Positions 8,492-16,995 of a stretch of 64,000 bases of DNA are shown piece by piece. The notes below the pieces were generated by a model, which saw nothing but the letters and a program-made list of their open reading frames with translations, had not been told where the DNA came from and searched no databases. The stretch comes from Hymenobacter jejuensis (lineage in GTDB: Bacteria; Bacteroidota; Bacteroidia; Cytophagales; Hymenobacteraceae). Position 1 is the stretch's first letter. Every line of letters begins with the position of its first letter. Position numbers and translations under genes: made by a program. Location: the NCBI RefSeq assembly GCF_006337165.1, contig NZ_CP040896.1, forward strand, positions 372,001-436,000. Reading direction: 5' to 3'.

Positions 8492-9146
8492 TCACCGTGT
8501 TTTCGCCGGCCCACTTGCCCGCCCGATTACGGCAAAGAGCGGGTCGGTGATGCGGGGCCGGGGGCTACGGTCGAGCAGCTCAATGGCGTGCCAGCCGCCG
8601 GCTGCCCGCAGATACTGCTGTACCAACGCGAGGTGTCCGCGGTCGTCGAGGGTGTGCCAGGCGGCAATGGCTTTGCTGGGAAAACAGCGGTTGGAAAACG
8701 TAATGATCAGCGGCGCATCAGGTTTCAGCACGCGCGCCAACTCACCGGAGCACTTCTACAGGCTTTGTCAGATAATCTATTGACACACAAATCATTGTGC
8801 CGTCAAAAGCAGCTGATTCAAAAGGCAGCTGGGGGTTCTGGTTAAGGTCCTGCACCACATAGTCGGCCAGCCGCGGGTTGGCGCGAAGTTCCTGCTCGTT
8901 CATGCCCAAGCCCACGACGCGCGAATAGGCAATTTCGGCCGGCAAATGGCTGACCCAGCTGCTCATCAGATCCAGCAGCACACCGCCCGCAGGCAAATAG
9001 TCGCGGTAGAGTTGCGTCACGGCTGCGATAGCTCCTTCGTCGATGTGCGTAACGAAGCGCGGAAAATGGTAAAACTGGGCGTCGGGCGTTTCGTCTTGGC
9101 GGCGAAACGCCTCGCGAGGGAACGACGGTATCGGCTCGGAGTCCAT
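8492..9146 (-). pseudogene. SAM-dependent methyltransferase, split by a +1 frameshift
   Basis: Two adjacent frames together make one class I methyltransferase-like protein. The N-terminal part runs from ATG at 9146 (MDSEPIPSFPREAF) through VLLDLMSSWVSHLP (SAM-binding region) to FDGTMICVSIDYLTKPVEVLR, where it hits TGA at 8742-8744. The C-terminal part continues in another frame as ELARVLKPDAPLIITFSNRCFP and ends at 8492. One extra base in CTCCGGTGAGTTG near 8745-8750 explains the break. It is either a young pseudogene or a sequencing error. Domain order and conserved residues on both sides of the break are otherwise normal. Confidence 0.82.
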
Positions 9147-9233
9147 GGTGCGGTTGAGTGGGTGAGAACACAACAACGCGCTCAAGGCACCTTGGGTTAA
9201 GCTGCTAAGGATCCGATCAGAGACGGCTAGCCC

Positions 9234-10433
9234 TTACAAATACGACAGCCACCAATGGCTATGTTGCTGTTTATAACGCTGATACCAGCGACAAGGCAGG
9301 TACAGCAGCAACACTACAGCCAGCCACACCACGTAGGCGCGCAGCAAGCTAGGCTGGTAACCGGCCGGCCAGTCTTTGGGCGTGGCGAACGAAAAATTGA
9401 AGGGCTTTCCGAACGCCAGAGCAGACCAGATCAGGGCGCCGACGCTGATCAGCAGCAAGTGCATCAGGTAATAGAAAAACGGCACCTGCCCGAAGGTGCG
9501 CAGCCACTGGCTCAGCCGGCTGGTGGCGGTCTCCACGCTTCCGAGCAACAGCAAAGCCACGCCCAGCGTCAGCGATAAAAACAGCAGCGACGGCGGATAC
9601 TTCGTGATGTTAATAAAAGACAACACGGTGTATATCAAGCCTCTATCCTGAACACTCCACGGCGACGGGTCGCCGTACCAATTGGTGGCCCGCAGCGCCA
9701 CGAACAGCAGAAGCAGCCCTGCGCCGGCGGCCCACAGCCGTTGTTTTCGCTGCGGCAGCGGCAACCGAAACCACGGCCCGATCAGGTAGCCGGCGAGCAT
9801 TACGCCCAGCCACGGCCCCACCGAGTAGGCAACCAGAAAAGGCGGCAAAGACCCAACGGGCAGCAAAAACGGACTGTGGTGCAACAGTGCCCAGATGGCA
9901 TTATCAGGCGTAATGGGCTGAAAATCAGGCAGCGCGTTATGGCCAACAATAATCACGAACGACAGCACGGCCAGTACCCACCGCGGCAGCCAGAGCAAGG
10001 CGGCCAGCAACACCATCGACCAGCCGATGGCCCAGATCACTTGCAGCAGCAGCAGCTGGTAGCTCCCCCATTGCAGCAAAAAATTGATCACCACGAGTTC
10101 CAGCACTACCAGCCACAACCCCCGTGTAAGCAAAAACCAACTTACTCGCGACTGGGAAGGTTGTTTTTGAGCGTATAGATAAATGCTTGTCCCTGAGAGA
10201 AATACGAAAGTGGGCGCGCAGAAATGCGTTATCCAGCGGCTGAAAAACAGCAAAATGGAGGCGTGGGCCACGTCTTCGGGGCGAACTGCAGTGGGGCTCC
10301 AGAACTCGCGGATGTGATCGAGCGCCATCACGATCATCACCAGCCCCCGCACGATGTCAATGGCCTGCACCCGCGGCAAAACTGCTCGGGTAGCAGCAGA
10401 AGGAAGCGGCGACTGCATCGAAACGTGTGGCAT
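9234..10433 (-). CDS. DUF1624 / HGSNAT-like integral membrane acyltransferase
   Basis: A 399-residue multi-pass membrane protein. The N-terminal signature RVQAIDIVRGLVMIVMALDHIREFW (written in parts: IDIVRGLVM, MALDHIREF) is the hallmark of DUF1624 / heparan-alpha-glucosaminide acetyltransferase-like proteins, with the conserved Asp-His in the first helix. About ten hydrophobic helices follow. It probably moves an acyl group across the membrane to a sugar or envelope acceptor; the acceptor is unknown. ATG start at 10433. The next minus-strand gene upstream is the lipoprotein esterase, 15 bp away, so the two are probably co-transcribed. Confidence 0.85.
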   Translation of the reverse strand: MPHVSMQSPLPSAATRAVLPRVQAIDIVRGLVMIVMALDHIREFWSPTAVRPEDVAHASILLFFSRWITHFCAPTFVFLSGTSIYLYAQKQPSQSRVSWFLLTRGLWLVVLELVVINFLLQWGSYQLLLLQVIWAIGWSMVLLAALLWLPRWVLAVLSFVIIVGHNALPDFQPITPDNAIWALLHHSPFLLPVGSLPPFLVAYSVGPWLGVMLAGYLIGPWFRLPLPQRKQRLWAAGAGLLLLFVALRATNWYGDPSPWSVQDRGLIYTVLSFINITKYPPSLLFLSLTLGVALLLLGSVETATSRLSQWLRTFGQVPFFYYLMHLLLISVGALIWSALAFGKPFNFSFATPKDWPAGYQPSLLRAYVVWLAVVLLLYLPCRWYQRYKQQHSHWWLSYL

Positions 10434-10448
10434 GGGCTGGAAAGCAGG

Positions 10449-11243
10449 TTAATTTTCCAAAAAGCTAGAGATAATTTTATTCATTTCCTGCTTTTGGGCG
10501 GCCGTGGCGCCATCCCACATGTCGTTGTGCTGGGTATAGCGCAGGTTCACGACTTGTATGCCGAAAGTCTGTTGCTCTGCGGGGCTGGGCAACACGCCGG
10601 GGTCCGCCACTTGGTCGCTCGACCGGAGGGTGAGGATTTGGGGCTTACGGGTGCGGGGCAACGGCATGCGGCGGTTGTCGAGCGAGATTAGTTTTTGCAC
10701 CAGTTCCGGGTGCTCTTGGACAAACAGCATCGCCATGTCGCCGCCGTTGGAGTGGCCGACGATAAGCAACTGATCGTAATGTAGCTTGGGCTGCCGCCGC
10801 TGCATTTCCTGAAGCACAAACAGCATGTTCTGCACGCCCCGCTCCCAGACGGGCTTGCGGATTTCAAACAGGTTTCCCGTTGTGGCCATGGGCGCATCGG
10901 TAGGCAACTCGTGCTGAATGCTGGCTACTACATAGCCGTGCGCCACCAAGTTTTGGGCAATAAACGAATAGGCCGTATTCTGCCCGCCGTACCCGTGATT
11001 AAGCAAAGCGAGCTTGGAAGCCGGCTTGTTTACTTTATTATCAACTATTTGACTATCAGCACTATACAAAACCACCGGTATTACCCGATTTCGGGCATGA
11101 TCCACCAGATCCAGCTTTGTGGTGTTTAGCGCTAACGCGCTGGCAACCGTAGTCGGTGCAGTCTGATTGGCCTTTTGAGTGCGTGCGGCGCAGCCGGCGA
11201 TGAGCAAGCTCACGCTAAGCACTAGGGGAGCGTTTAAATTCAT
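10449..11243 (-). CDS. Lipoprotein alpha/beta-hydrolase (esterase-like)
   Basis: A 264-residue protein with a lipobox near residue 18 (LLIAGCAAR), so it is predicted to be a membrane-anchored lipoprotein. The alpha/beta hydrolase nucleophile elbow is GHSNGG, and LLNHGYGGQNTAY supplies the oxyanion-hole region. An Asp (SLDNRR or SSDQVADPG region) and the C-terminal His (YTQHNDMWDG) plausibly complete the triad. Substrate unknown. ATG start at 11243. It reads into the DUF1624 gene 15 bp downstream. Part of the gene is unusually AT-rich because it carries two overlapping copies of the dispersed palindromic motif. Confidence 0.82.
   Translation of the reverse strand: MNLNAPLVLSVSLLIAGCAARTQKANQTAPTTVASALALNTTKLDLVDHARNRVIPVVLYSADSQIVDNKVNKPASKLALLNHGYGGQNTAYSFIAQNLVAHGYVVASIQHELPTDAPMATTGNLFEIRKPVWERGVQNMLFVLQEMQRRQPKLHYDQLLIVGHSNGGDMAMLFVQEHPELVQKLISLDNRRMPLPRTRKPQILTLRSSDQVADPGVLPSPAEQQTFGIQVVNLRYTQHNDMWDGATAAQKQEMNKIISSFLEN
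11032..11069 (+). repeat. Dispersed palindromic motif, double copy inside the esterase gene
   Basis: Two overlapping half-matches: core ATTAT with right arm CAACTATTTG, then core ACTAT with right arm CAGCACTATACAA. The first contains TATCAACTATTTG (exact WATCARNNNNTTR). It lies in the coding region on the strand opposite to the mRNA-like strand. Confidence 0.55.
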
Positions 11244-11265
11244 AACGTGTTTTGTATCAGCGTCT

Positions 11266-12381
11266 TCAAAGCACCAAGGCCCGCACGATGGGCTGGAAGC
11301 GGCCGCTTAGCAGTTGCACAAAATACGTTCCGGCAGCCAGCCGTCCGCGCGACCAGTGCAGCTCGTGCTGCCCGGCACGCAGGCGGCCCTCGTAGAGCAC
11401 GGCGATCTGGTGGCCTACAGCATCGAGCAGCCGAATTTTGACGGCCTCCTCGCTGGGCAACGTGAGCTTCAGATGCGCCTTTTTGCTGAAAGGCGTCGGA
11501 TACAACGGGAACAGCTGCGGGGCGGGCCGCCACAAGATATACGAATCGATCAGCTGCCGGGCGCGGGTATAAAAGCGGAAACGCAGGCTCTCGGAAGTGG
11601 CATCGAAGAGCATTGCACCGTAGTCGGCGTTGTAAAGCACCTGGCTTTCTTTCAGAGGCTCGGTCAGGCCGTAGATGCTGCGCCCGCTCAGGCCGTTTAC
11701 GCAGTACACGAGGCCCCCGGCCTGCAGCCGCTCGTAGTGGTGATCGTGGCCCGAAACCACCAACGACGCACCCCAGGCCTGAAACGGCCAGCGCATGTTG
11801 GGGGTGCTGCCGTGCACCCCCGACGAGTAAGGCGGATGATGAAAATAAACCACTTTCCAAATGGCCTTCGAAGCCGCGAGCCGCGCTTTCAGCCACTTGG
11901 CCTGCGTCGAAACGCTGCTGGTACCGTCGGGCTCGTCGGGGGTGCTGTTTAGCACGAAAAAATGGACTTGTCCGCGCACGAAGTCGTAGTAGCGGCCGTT
12001 GCCGGGCAACGAAAAATAACGCAGGTATGCCTCCCCGTTCTTGGTGTAGGTATCGTGGTTGCCGAGCGAGGGAAAGAACTGATTGACAGCCGCTCCGGGC
12101 CCATAGCTACCCCGGTACGGCGCAATAAACTGGTGGTAATACTGCCCGATGTTCGTGTCGATGGTGCTGGCCAGGCCTTGCTCGTAATTGTTGTCGCCGA
12201 GGGTGATGATGAACTCGGGGTTCCAGCTTTTTACCAGCTCGGCCACGTCGCGCTCCGGCATTCCGGCGTAGCCATAATCGCCAATAGCCGCAAACCGCTG
12301 TGAAACAGCCACTTGAATAAAAAACATCGGGAGCATCGCGCCCGTCAGGAACAGGGCCCGCCAGCAAGGAAGAAATCGCAT
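11266..12381 (-). CDS. Secreted metallophosphoesterase with T9SS sorting domain
   Basis: Calcineurin-like phosphoesterase: metal-binding motifs GDYGYAG, GDNNYE, GNHDT and GHDHHYE appear in order. ATG at 12381 gives a clear signal peptide (MRFLPCWRALFLTGAMLPMF); an upstream TTG would add a non-hydrophobic stretch. The protein is 371 residues. The C-terminus (YPTPFSKKAHLKLTLPSE ... LAAGTYFVQLLSGRF) is a T9SS type A sorting domain, so it is secreted or surface-bound, probably a purple-acid-phosphatase-like enzyme for scavenging phosphate. Starts 23 bp upstream of the esterase gene; likely the first gene of a three-gene run. Confidence 0.9.
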   Translation of the reverse strand: MRFLPCWRALFLTGAMLPMFFIQVAVSQRFAAIGDYGYAGMPERDVAELVKSWNPEFIITLGDNNYEQGLASTIDTNIGQYYHQFIAPYRGSYGPGAAVNQFFPSLGNHDTYTKNGEAYLRYFSLPGNGRYYDFVRGQVHFFVLNSTPDEPDGTSSVSTQAKWLKARLAASKAIWKVVYFHHPPYSSGVHGSTPNMRWPFQAWGASLVVSGHDHHYERLQAGGLVYCVNGLSGRSIYGLTEPLKESQVLYNADYGAMLFDATSESLRFRFYTRARQLIDSYILWRPAPQLFPLYPTPFSKKAHLKLTLPSEEAVKIRLLDAVGHQIAVLYEGRLRAGQHELHWSRGRLAAGTYFVQLLSGRFQPIVRALVL

Positions 12382-12581
12382 TGAAGAAGCCTTGTTATCC
12401 GTTTGCTTAAAACCCCAGATCGTTGCTACTGGTTTGGGCAGCCCAGCAAGATAAGCGGCAAAATGATCGAAGCCGTGCAAAGCTTTACACGCCAAGCCTA
12501 TAGTTCCGCACCTGAAAAAGGTTGCTGTGCAATCATCAGCTCTCGTAGCGCGTATAGCTACTGTTCACCTTACTTTGCGGT

Positions 12582-13136
12582 ATGATTACGCTCGAACCCT
12601 TCACGGAAGTCGATTTTCCGCAACTTATTTCCTGGATTGACAACAAACGGCTGCTCAAAGAATGGTCGGGCGAGCTCTTTGCCTTTCCCCTAACCCTGGA
12701 CAGCCTGCGCTGGTACATCGAAGACACCAACGACCCCAAAACGTCGGATGTGTTTGTGTACAAAGCCACCGATACCCATACCGGCGAGATGGTGGGACAT
12801 ATTTCGCTGGGCGGCATTAGCTGGCGCAACAAAGCGGGCCGCATTACGCGCGTGCTGGTCGGCAACACAGCCACTCGCGGCCGGGGCTACTGCCAAGCCA
12901 TGATCAAGGCCATTGCGGCAGTTGGGTTTGAGGAATTGGGGCTGCACCGCATCAGCCTGGGCGTGTACGACTTCAACCAGGCCGCCATCCGGTGCTACCA
13001 ACGCGCCGGTTTCCACCGCGAGGGCACCCTGCGCGACGTAGAGCGCTACCACAACGAATATTGGTCGCTGGTGGAAATGAGCATGCTCGCCCACGAGTGG
13101 CACGCGCTTAAACACCCCGTTAAAGAAGCGCAGTAG
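12582..13136 (+). CDS. GNAT acetyltransferase, RimJ/RimL-like
   Basis: 184-residue N-acetyltransferase. The acetyl-CoA site is VLVGNTATRGRGYCQAMIKA and the C-terminal motif is LGVYDFNQAAIRCYQRAGFHREGTLRD, both typical of the RimL/SpeG-like subgroup that acetylates protein N-termini, amino acids or polyamines. ATG start. A TTACTTTG sequence 4 nt before the start codon resembles the Bacteroidota -7 promoter box, so the mRNA could be nearly leaderless; that point is weak. Confidence 0.88.
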   Translation: MITLEPFTEVDFPQLISWIDNKRLLKEWSGELFAFPLTLDSLRWYIEDTNDPKTSDVFVYKATDTHTGEMVGHISLGGISWRNKAGRITRVLVGNTATRGRGYCQAMIKAIAAVGFEELGLHRISLGVYDFNQAAIRCYQRAGFHREGTLRDVERYHNEYWSLVEMSMLAHEWHALKHPVKEAQ

Positions 13137-13140
13137 CCAT

Positions 13141-13167
13141 TTGTAACTACTTATCAATCAACATTTT
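13141..13167 (+). repeat. Dispersed palindromic motif, degenerate copy at 13.1 kb
   Basis: Left arm TTGTAACTA, core CTTAT, right arm CAATCAACATTTTA. It lies between convergent genes, a few bases after the GNAT stop codon. Confidence 0.5.
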
Positions 13168-13174
13168 ACTCCTG

Positions 13175-13714
13175 CTATAATTGAGCCTCCAGCTCGGCTA
13201 TGCGGCGGGTGCTTTCGGCGATGGCCGTGCGGGCCGCCAAGCGAATTTCGATTTCGTCCATCACGATTGCGGCCATATCCTGCAAAATCACCAGCTGATC
13301 CTGGTTCAGGTAGCGCTGTTTTTTGTCGATGACGCAGAAGGTGCCTAGGTTATGGCCGTCGTGGGTGGTGAGGGGAGCCGCGGCGTAAAAGCCAAGGCCA
13401 AATTCACTGGCTACCAACGGGTTGGCTAACGTACGCGGATCGTGGCGGGCATCCTCCACAATGTAGATGTCGTCGGAAAGGATGGCCGAAGCGCACAAGC
13501 CCGGCGAACGATCAATCTGCTGCACATCCAAGCCCTGATGCGACATAAACCAAATCCGGTCGGTATCGACCAGACTGATGATGGCAATGGGCATGTTGAA
13601 CACCTTGGAGGCCAGCAGCGTCAGGCGATCGAAAGTACCATCGGCGGGTGTATCCAGGATGTCGTAGCGCTGGAGGGCATTGAGGCGCGCAGCTTCCGTG
13701 CGGGTTTCCATCAT
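13175..13714 (-). CDS. GAF-domain protein
   Basis: 179-residue stand-alone GAF domain, as often found N-terminal to histidine kinases or cyclases. Typical segments are RYDILDTPADGTFDRLTLLASKVF, PIAIISLVDTDRIWFMSHQGL, LCASAILSDD (with the Cys seen in related GAF domains), YAAAPLTTHDGHNLGTFCVIDK. The C-terminus (MDEIEIRLAARTAIAESTRRIAELEAQL) is a short coiled coil. There is no catalytic output domain, so it is a ligand- or redox-sensing adaptor of unknown partner. ATG start at 13714. Confidence 0.88.
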   Translation of the reverse strand: MMETRTEAARLNALQRYDILDTPADGTFDRLTLLASKVFNMPIAIISLVDTDRIWFMSHQGLDVQQIDRSPGLCASAILSDDIYIVEDARHDPRTLANPLVASEFGLGFYAAAPLTTHDGHNLGTFCVIDKKQRYLNQDQLVILQDMAAIVMDEIEIRLAARTAIAESTRRIAELEAQL

Positions 13715-13805
13715 GCCAAAAAGGAGTAAAATATCCGCATTGAGTCACAAGTAAGAGTCGGACCGGAAACCCGGCGCGCGATGATATAATTCACTTCCAG
13801 AGTGC

Positions 13806-14255
13806 TTATACGAAGGTAATTCCGTAGCGCCCGCAGATTTCGGCCACCACGGCAAAATCAGGTGGCCCGGCTGTCAGCTGCGCCAGCTCCTGAAACATGT
13901 CTTCGAGGCCCGCCGGAAACACCGAAAGCAGCACTTTGGCTTTCGTGGTGCCCACCACCCGGAAGCTGTGCGTGGTGCCCCGCGGCACATACGCCAACTC
14001 GCCCGCTTGCAGCGTTTTGACCTCGGCATCGACTTCAAACTCGACGGCGCCTTCCAGCACGTGAAAGACCTCGTCTTCGCGTGTATGCACATGCCGCGGA
14101 ATGCCGGTACCGGGCTCGTTGGTTTGCTCTATCAGCGTGTATTGGTTATCCGTGTCCTTGCCGGTGAGCTTGATGCACTGATGGTCGCCCAGCACGTTGA
14201 GCCGGGTGCCTTCGCCGGCCATCATCAGCTTCGGCATTGCCCTCATGATCTTCAT
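13806..14255 (-). CDS. Cupin-domain protein
   Basis: 149-residue single cupin. Motif 1 is visible as PRHVHTREDEVFHVLEG and motif 2 as AGELAYVPRGTTHSFRVVG, giving the usual two His, one Glu and a His as metal ligands. Quercetinase-like small cupins look like this. Substrate unknown. The ATG at 14255 is followed in frame by further Met codons (residues 4, 7, 11 and 12), so the start may be slightly downstream. Confidence 0.85.
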   Translation of the reverse strand: MKIMRAMPKLMMAGEGTRLNVLGDHQCIKLTGKDTDNQYTLIEQTNEPGTGIPRHVHTREDEVFHVLEGAVEFEVDAEVKTLQAGELAYVPRGTTHSFRVVGTTKAKVLLSVFPAGLEDMFQELAQLTAGPPDFAVVAEICGRYGITFV

Positions 14256-14573
14256 AGAATTCCGACCTAGCGTGTTGCCCTAACCATCCTATTTCTGCAT
14301 CAGAAGCCCGCAATCGGCCGAAAGCCGCGCCGCCCGCTCCGGTTGCGCGTGCGGCCCCAGTTGCGTTGGGCCGGCCGGGTTGTGGAGGTGCTAATGCACA
14401 GAATAAAATACAGAATTAAACTGCTAAAAGCTAATTCGACCAGCCGCAGGCACTGGCTATTGGTGCAGCAGACTTGGTTTTTGGCGAAAACGCCGGTTCG
14501 GGTCAGGGCTGCGTCAGCACCACGCGCCCTAAGGCAAGCCATCAATGAATCACTCTACACAACTAATTACTAC
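14256..14573. other. Intergenic region without a convincing gene
   Basis: 318 bp between the cupin and the VOC protein. Short frames here have no recognisable content. The right end (about 14560-14585) holds a weak AT-rich stretch that may be a decayed copy of the dispersed motif. Confidence 0.5.
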
Positions 14574-14960
14574 TCAACGATTTCTGTAGTGCGCCGGAAT
14601 ATACTGCAACGTCCAGGTGTTGCCGTCGGGGTCGCTGAAGGACGCGTACTTTATTCCGCCCATGTCCGATACCTCACCTACGGCCACGCCCCGGTTCACG
14701 AGTTCCTGGCGCGCCTGGTCGATATCCTCAACTACCAGATGCAGGCCACGCAGCACGCCCGGCGCCATGGCCATGCCCGACAACCCCGTCGTGAGCACGA
14801 TGGAGCAGGCCGAGCCAATCGGGGTAAGCTGCACGACGCGGACGGTCGCGCTGGGCAGCACATCGTGGTCGAGATGAAAGCCGGCTTGCTCTTGGTAAAA
14901 CTGCTTGGCCCGGTCCACGTCCGTTACGGGCACCGGTACCAGTTCTAGTTTGAAGTCCAT
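14574..14960 (-). CDS. VOC (glyoxalase/bleomycin-resistance fold) protein
   Basis: 128-residue vicinal oxygen chelate protein. Two beta-alpha-beta-beta-beta modules are visible: LELVPVPVTDVDRAKQFYQEQAGFHLDHD and GLHLVVEDIDQARQELVNRG ... KYASFSDPDGNTWTLQYIP. The FSDPDGN(T)W ending is standard for the family. Metal and substrate are not predictable. ATG start at 14960. Confidence 0.9.
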   Translation of the reverse strand: MDFKLELVPVPVTDVDRAKQFYQEQAGFHLDHDVLPSATVRVVQLTPIGSACSIVLTTGLSGMAMAPGVLRGLHLVVEDIDQARQELVNRGVAVGEVSDMGGIKYASFSDPDGNTWTLQYIPAHYRNR

Positions 14961-15008
14961 TCTTCTGCGGTTATCGATTTAATTCTTTTCCTGTGCTCAA
15001 AACACAAG

Positions 15009-15033
15009 TATCTGTTTATCAAACAATTATAAA
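15009..15033 (+). repeat. Dispersed palindromic motif, copy at 15.0 kb
   Basis: TATCTG, core TTTAT, right arm CAAACAATTATAA. Contains TATCAAACAATTA (exact WATCARNNNNTTR). Located between two minus-strand genes. Confidence 0.65.
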
Positions 15034-15114
15034 ACAAGAGCAAATTACCTTTTCCCACCTGCTGCACCGCTACCTGGCCGGGTTTCCAACTTCTCTTTTT
15101 TGGGAACAACTCGC

Positions 15115-15336
15115 TCAGGCGTAGCCAAACTTTTCGTTTTCGCGGGCTTCGTCCGTGGGCGATTCGGGTGAGGCGGCCGCTTTCACGGCGTCGCGCGGAA
15201 ATGTGGTGGGCGCTTGCAGCACGTTGTGCCCGTCAAACCAGGTGCAGGTAACTTGTTTTAGCGTGAGCTTGACAACGGTCATCACGGGTCCACCCGATTT
15301 TAGTTGTACTGTATCACCCAGATTGAGCAGCGCCAT
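15115..15336 (-). CDS. YodC-like DUF2158 protein
   Basis: Small protein of 73 residues starting MALLNLGDTVQLKSGGPVMTVVK, the signature of DUF2158 (YodC family), followed by TCTWFDGHNVLQAPTTFPRDAV. ATG at 15336 matches the family start; another in-frame ATG at 15381 would add 15 residues unlike the family. Function unknown. Divergent from the NmrA gene, with which it shares a region of at most 57 bp. Confidence 0.82.
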   Translation of the reverse strand: MALLNLGDTVQLKSGGPVMTVVKLTLKQVTCTWFDGHNVLQAPTTFPRDAVKAAASPESPTDEARENEKFGYA

Positions 15337-15393
15337 ATTCAGGAAGATTAGGGAGTTGAAAACGAGCCTTGTACATCGCATCTACGGCGCAAT

Positions 15394-16419
15394 ATGCGCA
15401 AAGGCTACCGACTGCGGGCGATAACATTCCGGGTGCCGTACCTGTATGAGTACTTCAGCAAGCTTAAGCCCCGAATAGTGACCGAACCCATAACAGACTC
15501 CCTGAACAACGCACCTACAGAATCCGCTACCATCGTGCTGGCCGGCGCCACCGGGGCCTTGGGCCTGCTGATTGCGCACCACCTCCTGAAACGGGGCGCC
15601 GCAGTGCGGGCCTTGGTGCGGCCCGAAACCAGCGCCAAAGCCGAGACCACGTCGCTGCGCGTGCAGGGCGCAGAAATAGTGGAAGTCGATTACAACAATG
15701 CTGCGGAGCTTACAAAAGCCTGTGCCGGCGCAACGTGCGTGGTATCGGCGCTGTCGGGGCTGCGCGACGTGATTGTGGAAGCCCAGACGCTGCTGCTGGA
15801 AGCGGCCGTGGCGGCCGGCGTGCCGCGCTTCATCCCCTCCGATTACTCCGCCGACTTCACCCGGCTTCCCGAAGGCTCAAACCGCAACTTTGATTTGCGC
15901 CGCGAGTTCCAGCGCCGACTTGAGAAATCGCCAATTCAGGCCACGTCCATTCTCAACGGCATGTTTACAGAACTGCTCAAAGGCCAGGCACCGGTGGTTC
16001 TGGCGGGCCCGCGCCGGGTGCTGTACTGGGGCAACGCCGACCAACTTCTAGACTTTACTACGATGGTGAACACGGCCGAGTTTACGGCTGCCGCCGCCCT
16101 AGACCCCACTACGCCTCGTTACTTGCGCGTGGCTGGCGAGGTAGCCAGCATCCGGGGGCTGCAAGCCGCGGCTACTGCGGCTACCGGCCAACCATTCAGG
16201 CTGTTGCGGGCCGGCGGACTAGGCGTATTGCAAACCATGATTAAGGTGACTAAAACACTGATGCCGGCCAAAGACGAGGTGTTTCCGCCTTGGCAGGGCA
16301 TGCAATATTTGCACAACATGCTCAGCGGCCAAGCCAAGCTAACCGAGCCCCTCGACAACGCCCGCTACCCGGAAATCCGCTGGACTTCGGTGCGCGACGT
16401 GCTGACGGCGACGAAGTAA
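15394..16419 (+). CDS. NmrA-like NAD(P)-binding reductase (isoflavone-reductase type)
   Basis: An atypical SDR with the NAD(P) motif VLAGATGALGLLIAHHLL, then ALVRPET (NADP-preferring Arg) and VVSALSGLRDVIVEAQTLLLEAAVAAGVPRFIPSDYSADF, typical for NmrA/isoflavone reductase relatives. The Rossmann motif begins only about 47 residues in. The true start may therefore be the GTG at 15478 (VTEPITDSLN) rather than the ATG at 15394. Likely a cytoplasmic reductase or redox sensor; substrate unknown. Confidence 0.8.
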   Translation: MRKGYRLRAITFRVPYLYEYFSKLKPRIVTEPITDSLNNAPTESATIVLAGATGALGLLIAHHLLKRGAAVRALVRPETSAKAETTSLRVQGAEIVEVDYNNAAELTKACAGATCVVSALSGLRDVIVEAQTLLLEAAVAAGVPRFIPSDYSADFTRLPEGSNRNFDLRREFQRRLEKSPIQATSILNGMFTELLKGQAPVVLAGPRRVLYWGNADQLLDFTTMVNTAEFTAAAALDPTTPRYLRVAGEVASIRGLQAAATAATGQPFRLLRAGGLGVLQTMIKVTKTLMPAKDEVFPPWQGMQYLHNMLSGQAKLTEPLDNARYPEIRWTSVRDVLTATK

Positions 16420-16463
16420 AAGTCCAGTGGCCGACTGATCGGGGCTACACGACTGGTAAGGCG

Positions 16464-16850
16464 TTAGGGCTGGGCCACGACCTTTTTCGGAGACAATTCT
16501 GTGAATGTCAAACGATTACCAAACGGGTCGATTACTTCCATTTCCAAAGCATTCCCATCCCAGGCAGGCGTGTGCAAGCCGGGGCGGTTGTAGCGATAGT
16601 TTTTGGCCAGTAGCTGCCGGTGGTAGCTGGCCAAGTCGGCAAAATCCAGCACTCGTACGCGGGCACCGGGGCAGCAGTCGCCGTGGTGCTCCGACAGGTT
16701 CAGCACGACGCCCGCCATCGACACTTGCAGGTACGCAGGTGCCTCTGCCGGCCGATCTGCCCAATCGACGGCAAAGCCCAGCCAATCGACATAGAATTCA
16801 ATGGCCTTCGCGTAATCGAAAATGCGCAGAATGGGAACAACTGTAGGCAT
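16464..16850 (-). CDS. Glyoxalase superfamily (VOC) protein
   Basis: 128 residues from ATG at 16850 (MPTVVPILRIFDYAKAIEFYVDWLGF). An upstream in-frame start would read through a terminator hairpin, so it is rejected. Typical ends are YLQVSMAGVVLNLSEHHGD and MEVIDPFGNRLTFTE, as in bleomycin-resistance-like VOC proteins. The exact role is unknown. It is convergent with the NmrA gene. Confidence 0.88.
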   Translation of the reverse strand: MPTVVPILRIFDYAKAIEFYVDWLGFAVDWADRPAEAPAYLQVSMAGVVLNLSEHHGDCCPGARVRVLDFADLASYHRQLLAKNYRYNRPGLHTPAWDGNALEMEVIDPFGNRLTFTELSPKKVVAQP

Positions 16851-16874
16851 GGATTTCCGGGAAAAGTTCTGGGC

Positions 16875-16918
16875 AGACAAAGCCCCGCGTGATCTACTGA
16901 ACACGCGGGGCTTTGTCT
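16875..16918 (+). terminator. Strong intrinsic terminator, perfect 17-bp stem
   Basis: AGACAAAGCCCCGCGTG at 16875-16891 and CACGCGGGGCTTTGTCT at 16902-16918, 10-nt loop, followed by GTCTTTTT on the plus strand. The T-run points to plus-strand transcripts, although the nearest plus gene ended at 16419. It may also stop minus-strand transcripts from the DUF5694 gene, since the stem itself ends in T-rich sequence. Confidence 0.75.
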
Positions 16919-16946
16919 GTCTTTTTAAGCACGTTCACGAGGCTTT

Positions 16947-16986
16947 TATTGCAATTATTTGATTATCAATACATTGCAATAATAAC
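16947..16986 (+). repeat. Dispersed palindromic motif, extended copy at 16.95 kb
   Basis: Arms extend to TTATTGCAAT and ATTGCAATAA around the core TTTGATTATCAA. Contains TATCAATACATTG (exact WATCARNNNNTTR). It is the longest palindrome of the family in the window, and lies just downstream of the DUF5694 stop codon. Confidence 0.8.
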
Positions 16987-16995
16987 CCGTTTACC

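Noticed and set aside
14300..14545. Small minus-strand frame between the cupin and VOC genes
   Set aside because: Biased composition, no family and no ribosome-binding context.
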